A DNA stretch of 16,921 nt from CAYOBW01 sp964402115 (lineage in GTDB: Bacteria > Verrucomicrobiota > Kiritimatiellia > UBA8416 > CAYOBW01). Below are positions 1-7,013 of this stretch, piece by piece; the stretch's first letter is position 1; the number at the start of each line of letters is the position of its first letter. A program made the translations under genes and the position numbers. The notes below the pieces were generated by a model. That model had not been told where the DNA came from. It did no database searches and saw only the letters and a program-made list of their open reading frames with translations. The DNA lies in contig CAYOBW010000146.1 of the NCBI GenBank assembly GCA_964402115.1, positions 1-16,921 on the forward strand, written 5' to 3'.

Positions 1-4
1 GTGT

Positions 5-34
5 TTGACACAACCCATACACCTAGTGTATGGG
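5..34 (+). promoter_or_regulatory. Predicted vapBC promoter
   Basis: A consensus -35 hexamer TTGACA lies at 5-10. After an 18-nt spacer, TATGGG at 29-34 could act as a weak -10. Transcription would then begin at about 41-42, on the ATG of the antitoxin gene, which fits the lack of an SD site there. The -35 is clear; the -10 is weak and is inferred from spacing. Confidence 0.4.
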
Positions 35-39
35 TTGTG
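9..39. promoter_or_regulatory. Perfect palindromic operator for VapB/VapBC autorepression
   Basis: Positions 9-22 and 26-39 are exact reverse complements (14-bp arms, 3-nt centre). The palindrome begins at the end of the -35 hexamer, covers the proposed -10, and stops two bases before the antitoxin ATG at 42. Ribbon-helix-helix antitoxins typically bind such palindromes and repress their own operon, with toxin modulating affinity. The repeat is seen directly; its operator role is inferred from position and family. Confidence 0.7.
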
Positions 40-41
40 CC

Positions 42-281
42 ATGAGAACGAACATCGAGCTGGATGACGACCTGCTTGCCGAGGCAGCCAGGTACACGGC
101 GACCCGAAGCAAGAAGGGGCTGGTCAGGGAAGCGCTGTCGCTGTACGTGGCCACCAAGCGCGAAGAGCGGCTCCGCCTGACCTACCGCGAGCGGCTGCAG
201 CGCCTGCGCGGCAAGACGGGCGGCGTGCGCCGCCAGGACAGCGTGCACGAACTGATTCGGCAGGACCGGGACACCCGATGA
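42..281 (+). CDS. vapB: VapB-family ribbon-helix-helix antitoxin
   Basis: A 79-aa protein beginning MRTNIELDDDLLAEA, the standard opening of VapB antitoxins of the DUF2191 type. A short beta strand (residues 2-7) is followed by two helices (about 9-18 and 25-40), which together make the DNA-binding fold; the charged C-terminal half would wrap and inhibit the toxin. An in-frame ATG at 30 lies inside the operator and would add four residues; the ATG at 42 matches family starts better and has no SD, so leaderless translation is possible. The stop overlaps the start of the downstream PIN toxin by 4 bp (ATGA), the usual coupling in vapBC operons. Antitoxin identity rests on family resemblance plus the adjacent toxin. 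Confidence 0.88.
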   Translation: MRTNIELDDDLLAEAARYTATRSKKGLVREALSLYVATKREERLRLTYRERLQRLRGKTGGVRRQDSVHELIRQDRDTR

Positions 282-691
282 ACACGTACGTTGTTGACAC
301 GAGCGTGGCCATGGCGTGGTACTTGGACGAGAGTTTCTCGCCCATGGCACGAACCTGGCAGGAACGCCTGCTCGGAGGCAAGGTGCGCCTGCTGGTGCCA
401 TCCCTGCATTACTGGGAATTCGCGAATGTGCTGCGCACGCTGACCGTGCGGCGGTTGCTGGACACGGCTCTTGCAACGGAAATATTCGACTTGCACCTCG
501 ATGCGCCGCTGGAGGTTCTCGACCCCGACCGCCGCGCGGTCATGAGCACCGCCCTGGAATACGGCGCGACCGCCTACGATGCGGTGTTCATCGCCCTGGC
601 TCTGGCCAACGAGGCGCCGTTGATCAGCGCGGAACGCACCACGACTGGCTGGGTCGCCAAGCTTGGAGCCCTGATCGAGTCGATCCGGTAA
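278..691 (+). CDS. vapC: VapC-family PIN-domain ribonuclease toxin
   Basis: A 137-aa single-domain PIN protein, normal length for VapC. PIN toxins cleave tRNA or other RNA with Mg2+ or Mn2+ held by clustered acidic residues. Visible candidates are D7 (in VVDTSVAMAWY), E47 (in HYWEFANVL) and D101 (in ATAYDAVFIALA). The fourth position, usually aspartate in the L-T-x-D context, reads LISAER here, so E119 may fill it. The start overlaps vapB by 4 bp, giving translational coupling, and the autoregulated promoter at the left edge should drive both genes. The 3' end faces the GH-A hydrolase gene with only 4 bp between stop codons. The RNA target cannot be read from the sequence. Confidence 0.9.
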   Translation: MNTYVVDTSVAMAWYLDESFSPMARTWQERLLGGKVRLLVPSLHYWEFANVLRTLTVRRLLDTALATEIFDLHLDAPLEVLDPDRRAVMSTALEYGATAYDAVFIALALANEAPLISAERTTTGWVAKLGALIESIR

Positions 692-695
692 CCCT

Positions 696-3230
696 TCACT
701 CCACCGCAACGCGCTCGATCTCGATGCCGTGCGGCTGGTCGTGGCGGCCGGGCGCCAGCCAGGCGCCGAAGCAGAGGCTGACCGCGCGGAGCTGGGCGGG
801 ATCGGGCCGGTCGCCCGCGCCGCCGCGGCCGGCGGGCGCGCCGTCCCAGTGCCCGAAGAACCGGAAGGCGGAGAGGGGCAGGCTCCGCTCGGCCCATTCC
901 TGCGTGAGGGGTACGTTGGCGCCCCACGGCGTACCGTCGCGCTCGATCACCACCACTTCCACCCACTTCGTCTCCGGCGCGGCGGCGCGCGCGCGCACGA
1001 CCACCGACGTCCGCCCCGCGAGATCGCCGAGGCGGGCCTCGAGTGCGTCGGTGGCATCGTGGCGGAATGTCAGCGCCGCCGGCGGCGGGTCGAACCGGTC
1101 GACGTCGAGGCGCACGGCCCTGGCGCCCGCGCCCATGCCCGCCACCGCGCGCACGCGGTGCGGGGTCTGTCCGTGCGCCTGCACCGCATCCCGCCCGGCA
1201 TCGAACAGGGCCAGCGGCTCGCGCGCGCCGACGACGGCCACCGTCCACCAGCCGTTCGAGGGGAACGTCGCCGCGCCGCCGCCCAGGGTGGCGGCGAGCC
1301 GGAGCGACACGGCGGGCGCGCGCAGCAGCTCGCCGGGGATGACCGCCTGCCAGGCGTAGGCGGCCAGCGCCGTCAGTTGCACGGCTGCCACCGCCGCGTT
1401 CGTGCCCGACCGGCACTCCAGCGCCAGAGCCGTCGGCTCTTCGTCGGTCGCCAGGGTGATGCGCAGCGGCAGCGGCCGCCCGGCCACCCACTCCGCCGGC
1501 AGCGGCGCCCACGCGGCGGGCGGCTGTGCCGCCGGAGCCGGCGCCACAAACTCGCGCAGCCCCACCGCCGCCGGCAGCGAGGCGTCCGCCGGGAGGTTGG
1601 CGGCAACGCCCTCGCGCCGGACGGCGTACACGCCCGGCCGCACCGTGACGCTGCCGGCCCGCGCCGTGGCCCGGTGCGTGTTCCCGGCGTCGAGCGGCTC
1701 CAGCGCAAAGGTCCCGCCGAGCTCGGGCAGCCGCAGCTCCAGCTCCCGGCTCCGCCAGATGACGCGCGAGACCTCGTGCCCGAGGCGGTCGGGGCCGAAG
1801 GGATCGGCAATCGCAACAGCGTCCGGGTGCACCTCCAGCCGCCACAGGCCGTCGGCCAGGCGGTCCAGGAAGTAGGCGCCCGTGCCCGCGTAGCGCGCGA
1901 CCGGCGAAGACCCGCAGCCGGCGATGCGCGTCAGCGACCGTGGCGACGGCGGGGCGGAGGTCGTCGTGTTCGCGTACATGAAGGTGGAGGCGTCGGCGTA
2001 CTCGCTGAGGTCCTCCTCGTAGCTCACGCGGAAGCCCTCGAACCGGTCGCCCGCCGGGTGCGGCGGGTAGGTCCGGAGCCGCGGCAGCCGCCGGAAAGCT
2101 TCCGCGGCGATGGCGAAGCTGAGCGCCTTGCGCGGCGTGCAGGAGAGGTTCAGGTAGTGCGTCTGCCAGCCCGCGTTGAACGGCGCCACCGGCAGCGGGT
2201 CATACTGGAACTGGGTCGCGATCTGCGCGCCGCCCGCCCGGAACGTGCGCGCCAGCGCCGGGTACAGGTAGCAGCCGCTCACGTCGGCCGCGTCGAACTC
2301 GTAGACGATGCGCGCCTTCCCGGCCATCGGCGGCGCGTCCATCGGCGGATTCCAGGCCGTGCCGCCGTAGCGGTCCACGAGGGGCAGCGCGTTGCGCTGC
2401 CACGCGCGCCCCGCGACCAGGCCGGTTGGATACCAGCCGAAGGAGGCGCCCTCGACGCGCGCCGCCGCCACCGCCTGCATCCGGCCGGCCCACGCGTTGT
2501 AGAAGAGCGGCTTGCGGCAGCCCGCGGCGCGGATGGCGTCGGCCAGCGCGTTGACGTAGGCCGTGACCTGCGCGTCCGTCGTGTCCGGCGGGTAGAGCGG
2601 CTCGTTGATGAGCTCGAACGCGATGACGGCGGGATCGTCCTTGTAGGCGAGCCCGGTCAGCGGGTTCACGTGGCGGACGAACTGCGCGAGGTAGTTGGTC
2701 TGCGGGGGCCTCGCGGCGGGATCGGTTGTCATCTGCTGCATCGTGAAGCGCGTGGAGAAGCCCGGGCTTGCGCCGGGCACGCCCCACCACGCGATCGGCG
2801 TGAGGACCGTGTAGAGGCCGCGCGCCTTCGCGCGGGCGATCAGGTGGTCGAGCAGGCGGAGGTGGGCGTTGTCGAGGAGATTCCCGGACGCGTCGCTGAC
2901 CTCGCGGTCGAAGACGTGCAGGCGGAGCGCGTCGAGGCCGAGGCGGGCGAGGTGGGCGACGTCGCGGTCGATGACGTTGGTGTGGGAGAGCCCGAGGGCC
3001 GCGATGTCGCGGTAGTTCCAGTGGCACGGCGCGTAGTAGTTGACGCCGAACAGTGCCACCTCGGCGCCGCCGTCGCGCCAGCGCAGCACCCCTTTGCCGT
3101 CCACGTCCGCCAAGCGGTCCGCGGGTCGGCCTGCCGCGCCCGGGCCTGCCGCCAGCAGCAGGCCCGCCGCGATTGCCGCCAGCGTGCGCGCCGGGCCCGT
3201 TTCAATAAGCGATGACATGGCGCGGAGCAT
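696..3230 (-). CDS. Secreted GH-A clan (GH5-like) glycoside hydrolase with C-terminal beta-sandwich region
   Basis: An 844-aa protein from the ATG at 3230; ATG at 3218 (840 aa) and TTG at 3254 are alternatives, and none has a good SD. The hydrophobic stretch LAAIAAGLLLAAGPGAAG indicates a signal peptide. The N-terminal half resembles a retaining TIM-barrel of clan GH-A: FGVNYYAPCHW near the start, FELINEPLY carrying the likely acid/base E210, and IVYEFDAADV carrying the candidate nucleophile E311. Cellulases, mannanases and related enzymes share this layout. The C-terminal part has non-catalytic beta-rich stretches, ending with a segment (SVVVRARAAAP, then WVEVVVIERDG) like carbohydrate-binding or CIA30-type folds. 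The exact GH family and substrate cannot be assigned by eye. The gene is convergent with vapC and lies downstream of the GH127 gene on the same strand, separated by a palindromic element. Confidence 0.85.
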   Translation of the reverse strand: MLRAMSSLIETGPARTLAAIAAGLLLAAGPGAAGRPADRLADVDGKGVLRWRDGGAEVALFGVNYYAPCHWNYRDIAALGLSHTNVIDRDVAHLARLGLDALRLHVFDREVSDASGNLLDNAHLRLLDHLIARAKARGLYTVLTPIAWWGVPGASPGFSTRFTMQQMTTDPAARPPQTNYLAQFVRHVNPLTGLAYKDDPAVIAFELINEPLYPPDTTDAQVTAYVNALADAIRAAGCRKPLFYNAWAGRMQAVAAARVEGASFGWYPTGLVAGRAWQRNALPLVDRYGGTAWNPPMDAPPMAGKARIVYEFDAADVSGCYLYPALARTFRAGGAQIATQFQYDPLPVAPFNAGWQTHYLNLSCTPRKALSFAIAAEAFRRLPRLRTYPPHPAGDRFEGFRVSYEEDLSEYADASTFMYANTTTSAPPSPRSLTRIAGCGSSPVARYAGTGAYFLDRLADGLWRLEVHPDAVAIADPFGPDRLGHEVSRVIWRSRELELRLPELGGTFALEPLDAGNTHRATARAGSVTVRPGVYAVRREGVAANLPADASLPAAVGLREFVAPAPAAQPPAAWAPLPAEWVAGRPLPLRITLATDEEPTALALECRSGTNAAVAAVQLTALAAYAWQAVIPGELLRAPAVSLRLAATLGGGAATFPSNGWWTVAVVGAREPLALFDAGRDAVQAHGQTPHRVRAVAGMGAGARAVRLDVDRFDPPPAALTFRHDATDALEARLGDLAGRTSVVVRARAAAPETKWVEVVVIERDGTPWGANVPLTQEWAERSLPLSAFRFFGHWDGAPAGRGGAGDRPDPAQLRAVSLCFGAWLAPGRHDQPHGIEIERVAVE

Positions 3231-3589
3231 GTCCGAAGGCCCGCGGGAAGGCAAGCGCGAGCCGCCGGCGAAGGGAAAGAACGGATGGGGCAGTGTGTGG
3301 ACGCGTCCGCGTTGCGAGCTCCCGGCGGCCCCGTTGACGACGGCCTCCGACGTTCCCGTGTAGCCCTCGCCGTGAGGCGGGGGACGGTGTTGGTGAGGAT
3401 GCCGTCCGCCGCCTGACGGCGGCAGCTACGGGGAGGGAAGAGGGCCGCGGGCGTCTCTCCCGTAGCCGCCGCGGTGACGCGGCGGACGGCATCGGGAAGT
3501 GGCCTGTCCCCCGCCGGCGGGCTTAGACGCGAAGAAGCAGCCATTTCCTTCACGCAAGCACTTCCAACAAGACGTTGTCCGTTCCCGAC
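3231..3589. other. Intergenic region between GH127 and GH-A genes
   Basis: This 359-bp stretch lies between the 3' end of the GH127 gene and the 5' end of the GH-A gene, both on the minus strand. I see no credible gene. Its main content is the large inverted-repeat element at 3376-3515. No convincing promoter hexamers for the GH-A gene were found. Confidence 0.6.
3376..3515. repeat. 140-bp inverted-repeat element made of two facing REP-like hairpins
   Basis: Outer arms 3376-3385 and 3506-3515 are exact 10-bp complements. Inside them come two 12-nt unpaired segments (3386-3397 and 3494-3505), then arms from 3398 and from 3493 inward that match at 29 of 33 positions, with the first 13 perfect. 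Each arm can also fold on its own: the left as 3408-3413/3418-3423 (GCCGCC, loop TGAC, GGCGGC), the right as 3469-3482 (CCGCG, loop GTGA, CGCGG). Two REP-like palindromes in opposite orientation resemble a BIME. The left core, CCGCCTGACGGCGG, differs by one base from a palindrome at 16821-16834. It could act as a transcript-stabilising structure or terminator between the two hydrolase genes. Confidence 0.75.
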
Positions 3590-5986
3590 CTACGGTCTGG
3601 CCGTCACGACCCGCAGATCGAAGATGCCCCCGGCTGTCGCGCCGGGTTCGCCCTGGAACTTGACGACCACCTTGGACTGCCCCCGCGTGAGGTCCTCCGG
3701 GATGGGGTACTCGACATCGAAGAACTTAGCGGGCTGGTTGTGCAGCAGAACCTGGTTGCCGATCTTCCGGTCGTTCACCAGAATGTCGAAGCGGCGCGTT
3801 CCCTCTTCGCCACCCCAATAGGTGACCAGCAGGGCTTGCGGGCCGTTGGGCTTCACGCCCAGCCGGTAGCTGAACGACCCGCCCGCTCCCGCGTGACGCC
3901 AGACGCGGTCGCGAAAGACGCCGGTGGCGCTGTGCTGCCCCTGGGCGGCGTGCTCCTTCTCGGACTTCGGACGGCCGATCTCGACCTTGTCCACGGTGCG
4001 CGGGTCCAGATCCGCGCGCGGCGCCGGGGCGGGCAGCGCCGATTCCTCGACGGGCGGCACGGCGACGATCCTGGCCGGATCCTCGACCAGCCAGACCGCC
4101 GAGCCGCCCCCCCGGTTGAGCCGCGCGTAGTTCGGGATCGCCTTCAGGCCGTCACCCTCGACGGTCACGACGCCGCCGAGCAGGTCCGGGCGCCACCCGG
4201 CGTTCAGTTGAACGTCCGGCTTCAGGACCAGCTTGCTCGCCGGGACCGCCTGGTCAATGTCCTCGACGCTGTATGTCACCGGGCCGCGCTGCAGCGCCAC
4301 CCGGCCGCGATTGGCAGCCACGCGCTCGTCGCAGTGGACGCGCTGAACGTCCAGGGGCAGCGTCAGCACGAGCTGGTCACCCGCCCGCCAGCGGCGCCGC
4401 ACGCGCGCGTAGCCCCGCTCCACGGGCGGCGTCTGCGCCTGGTCGTTGAGGGTCAGCGCGAACTTCCCGGCGAGGTCGGGGGCTGCCGTGTAGAGCGCGC
4501 TTTCGGTCCGGTTGGGAATGCGGATGCAGAGCGTGAACTCGGCCGGGGCCGACGGTTGCAGGATGATCTTCACCGCCCCTTTCCAGGGGTACTCGGTCTC
4601 CTGCCGGATGCCCAGCGCCACGCCGGCAATATTCGCAATGCTGCCCGAGCTGTCCACGAAATGGCTGACGTACAGCGCGTCCCGTCCGGCATTCACCGCG
4701 TACATGAGGTCTTTGATCGCGATGAGAGAGCGTGGGATATTGCCCACGCAACACGGGCACCCGTGCCAGGGATAGCGGCTTCTGTCCGAGGCCAGCGGAT
4801 TCTGGTAGAAGAAGTTCACGCCGCTCAATTCGACCGAGCCGAGCAGGTTGTTGTACAGGACGCGCTCCTGCACGTCGCAGTAACGGGCGTCGCCGTAAAG
4901 GCGGTGCAGACGGTCCGCCCAGAAGCTCAGTCCGCAGCTTGCGCAGGACTCGCAGTAACCGTCGTTGCGCAGGTCGAAGTCGCCCGCGAAAGCCTCGCCG
5001 GCAGGGGAGGCGCCTACCCCGCCGGTCAGGTAGTGCTTACGGTTGATGGCGCTGTCCCAAATCCGGTCCACGGCGTGCTGGTAGGCCTGGTCGCCCTGCA
5101 GCAGGGCCATGTCGGTCATGGCGGTGTAGAAGTAGGTCGCGCGCACCGCGTGACCCTCGGCGTCGGTCAGCGCGACGGCCGGCTTGTTCGACTGGTTGTA
5201 CGCGGCCGGCTTGAGCTCGTGCTGGTGATCCAGGAAGTGCTTGGCCAACAGGGCGTACTTGTCGCCCGCGCCGTCGCCCTGCACCTCGTTGACCAGCCGC
5301 GCGAGACGGCATAGGGCCAGCTCCATGCCGGGATGTCCGTTCTTCCAGGTCCGCTTCGGCGGCGGGCCGAACGTGTCGCAGAGGTGATTCGCGCACTTGA
5401 CGGCGGCATCGTACAGCCGACGATCCTTGCCGCCCGTGATCTTGTAGTGCGCCACGCCCATTTCGAGCAGATAGCCCATCACGTAGAACTCGTGCCAGTC
5501 TATGTTGCTGAAATGCGGATGCCCGTTCACCGTGTGGAACGAATGGATGTAGCCGTCGGGCATTTGGGCCGCCAGGATGACGGGAATCCATTCCTCCATC
5601 TTGGCCCGGAGATCCGCCTGCGCCTTGGCGAGCGCCGCATCGCCTGCCGGGGCGATGGCCAGCGCGAGGCACATCGCCTCCAGGGTGTTGTAGACGTAAG
5701 CATCGCTCCAGGGGGCGCCGGTGTACTTGCCGTGCGGCTCGCCGCGCAGCACCTTCGCCGTGTGCACGAGGTTGAGCAGTTCCTGCCCGCGCCCGCCGAC
5801 TTCCATCTGCTTCACGCAGTGCGGAAGCCACTGTTCCGTCAGGCGCTTGATCTGCTGTTTCCAGAAACCCCCGACCTCGATTCGCTGGAACTCGACCGGC
5901 TGCAGGGTTTCCGCATCGGCCCGGCCGTACATCCCGCCGATCAGGACCGCCACAAACAACGCCTCCGCCACACCACGATTTCGCAT
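3590..5986 (-). CDS. Secreted GH127 (DUF1680) beta-L-arabinofuranosidase-like enzyme
   Basis: A 798-aa protein. The start is set by SD GGAGGA (5992-5997) five bases before ATG at 5986; a 25-aa signal peptide (FVAVLIGGMYGRADA, then ETLQ) follows. GH127 enzymes release beta-L-arabinofuranose using a Zn-bound cysteine nucleophile. The metal and active-site residues known from Bifidobacterium HypBA1 (E322, E338, C340, C417, C418) have counterparts: E331 in AGEAFAGDFDLRND, E346 and C348 in GYCESCASCG, and C412-C413 in GCPCCVGNIPR. An (alpha/alpha)6 barrel occupies about residues 30-430, with beta domains after it and a terminal region like those appended to many DUF1680 proteins. Related GH121, GH137, GH142 and GH146 enzymes also act on arabinose linkages, so the exact substrate is uncertain. 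It lies just downstream of the broken LamG-like gene on the same strand. Confidence 0.93.
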   Translation of the reverse strand: MRNRGVAEALFVAVLIGGMYGRADAETLQPVEFQRIEVGGFWKQQIKRLTEQWLPHCVKQMEVGGRGQELLNLVHTAKVLRGEPHGKYTGAPWSDAYVYNTLEAMCLALAIAPAGDAALAKAQADLRAKMEEWIPVILAAQMPDGYIHSFHTVNGHPHFSNIDWHEFYVMGYLLEMGVAHYKITGGKDRRLYDAAVKCANHLCDTFGPPPKRTWKNGHPGMELALCRLARLVNEVQGDGAGDKYALLAKHFLDHQHELKPAAYNQSNKPAVALTDAEGHAVRATYFYTAMTDMALLQGDQAYQHAVDRIWDSAINRKHYLTGGVGASPAGEAFAGDFDLRNDGYCESCASCGLSFWADRLHRLYGDARYCDVQERVLYNNLLGSVELSGVNFFYQNPLASDRSRYPWHGCPCCVGNIPRSLIAIKDLMYAVNAGRDALYVSHFVDSSGSIANIAGVALGIRQETEYPWKGAVKIILQPSAPAEFTLCIRIPNRTESALYTAAPDLAGKFALTLNDQAQTPPVERGYARVRRRWRAGDQLVLTLPLDVQRVHCDERVAANRGRVALQRGPVTYSVEDIDQAVPASKLVLKPDVQLNAGWRPDLLGGVVTVEGDGLKAIPNYARLNRGGGSAVWLVEDPARIVAVPPVEESALPAPAPRADLDPRTVDKVEIGRPKSEKEHAAQGQHSATGVFRDRVWRHAGAGGSFSYRLGVKPNGPQALLVTYWGGEEGTRRFDILVNDRKIGNQVLLHNQPAKFFDVEYPIPEDLTRGQSKVVVKFQGEPGATAGGIFDLRVVTARP

Positions 5987-6132
5987 ACGATTCCTCCGCA
6001 TAGGGTTACCGACTGGCAAGCTCCGTTGTGAACTCCGCTTCGACGTTCTCGAAGAACAACCCCTGGAACCAGCGCCGCCATCTGCGTCGGATCCTCCCGC
6101 CGCATACTACCGGTTTCCCCTGCCGGGCGTCA

Positions 6133-6610
6133 CTAGTTGTCCATCCGGAACGGCGCTGCCGACCGGCCGTTCGGTCCAGACAGCTTGACCGTATACAACC
6201 CCTCACCGCGCTGCACCGTAAAGCGGCCGATGGCACCCTTGAAATGCCCGCCGTTGAGTCCGCGCCCCAGGTAGCACTGCGTCGCCCGCAGATCCTCAGG
6301 CCGCAGGGGCATGTCTTCCTGCTCGGCCACCTGTTTGGCGTCCACCAGCAGGATGGCGCGCGGCGGGTCCAGGACAACCTGGACCGTCGTCCAGACGCCC
6401 TTTCGCGCGGCGCGGGTCGAAACCTTCCGCACCTCCGCCCACTCGCGCCGGGTCAGGCCTGTCCGCCGCCCGTCCGCCGTGGCCGCCAGGCCCGCGGCGG
6501 GAATCGGTTCGGGCGCCTGGCTGCCGGGCTTGAGCCATCGCCTGCCAGCCCAGGATCAGTTTCGCTGCCAAGCCGGCAGCTATGCCGTAACGCCTTCTTC
6601 CCGTGCTCAT
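6133..6610 (-). pseudogene. Frameshifted secreted LamG-like (concanavalin-fold) protein
   Basis: An ATG at 6610, preceded by a weak purine-rich SD-like GAAAGGG, opens a signal-peptide-like sequence (MSTGRRRYGIAAGLAAKLIL, then GWQAMAQA). That frame soon becomes arginine/glycine-rich. A second frame, open from 6555 to a stop at 6133-6135, picks up plausible protein: REWAEVRKVSTRAARKGVWT, then VQVVLDPPRAILLVDAKQ, and CYLGRGLNGGHFKGAIGRFT. This is the pattern of a LamG/concanavalin-like domain (W-x-x-V-x-V, then Y-L-G-R and F-x-G-x-I). One base gained or lost near 6520-6555 would join the two parts into a secreted protein of roughly 155 aa. A further coding-like tail (FFENVEAEFTTELASR) ends at 6006 in a third frame, so there may be more damage, or the gene may be older debris. 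A sequencing error is possible. Confidence 0.5.
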
Positions 6611-7013
6611 CTTGCGGCCCTTTCTTGTGCCGCCGCCGGCGACGACGCTTGTGTACCATAGACCCGCGCAAGACGGCAGGGGAAAGAAACAGCCGTTCGC
6701 ATGATGGCCGAAGACCGCCTGAACGCACGTAGATAAGCCCTTTCAAGGCACAACCCACCCCGGCCTGCGGCTGCCCCTCCGGCGGAGGGGAGCATCTGTA
6801 AGGCGCTCGAACACAACAGGCTCACCTCCTTGGAGGTAGGGATACACCCCATGGCGCGAGGACATGTCGAGAAGTACCGTGTTCTCGATCGAGCCGGTCT
6901 CGGACACCTGCCGGTGGCCATGCTGAGAACGGCTGCGGGTGTCGGGCAGACGGTTGCCCCTTGCGACAGGTTTAGGGAAGCTGGTTATATGGAGTTCGGA
7001 TGGAGGAAGTACT
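6611..7013. other. Intergenic region upstream of the GH1 gene
   Basis: This 403-bp spacer holds a partial REP copy (6704-6723), a GC-rich palindrome CCCCTCCGGCGGAGGGG at about 6774-6790, and a small CUUG-loop hairpin (ACCTC 6824-6828, GAGGT 6833-6837). On the minus strand a frame ending at 6743 contains a protein-like run (SIENTVLLDMSSRHGVYPYL, then QGGEPVVFERL). It has no start of its own away from the GH1 gene and no recognisable family, so it may be a gene remnant or chance. A possible weak promoter for GH1 (TTGCGA 6961-6966, TATATG 6986-6991, 19-bp spacing) is not convincing. Confidence 0.45.
6704..6723 (+). repeat. 20-bp exact repeat, partial REP unit (copy 1)
   Basis: These 20 bases, starting ATGGCCGAAG and ending CCGCCTGAA, recur exactly at 16810-16829. 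Here the second half of the palindrome is missing (CGCACG follows instead of GGCGGG), so this looks like a truncated or decayed copy of the complete element at the right end of the window. Confidence 0.7.

Noticed and set aside
729..3215. 828-codon plus-strand open frame opposite the GH-A gene
   Set aside because: Arginine/glycine/alanine-rich translation with no motifs, while the opposite strand has signal peptide and GH motifs. High GC content leaves antisense frames open.
3575..5314. 579-codon plus-strand frame opposite GH127
   Set aside because: No recognisable domain; the minus strand encodes clear GH127 catalytic residues. GC-driven shadow.
6961..6991. TTGCGA/TATATG promoter for GH1
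   Set aside because: 19-bp spacing and weak matches, and the implied transcription start would fall only a few bases before the SD.
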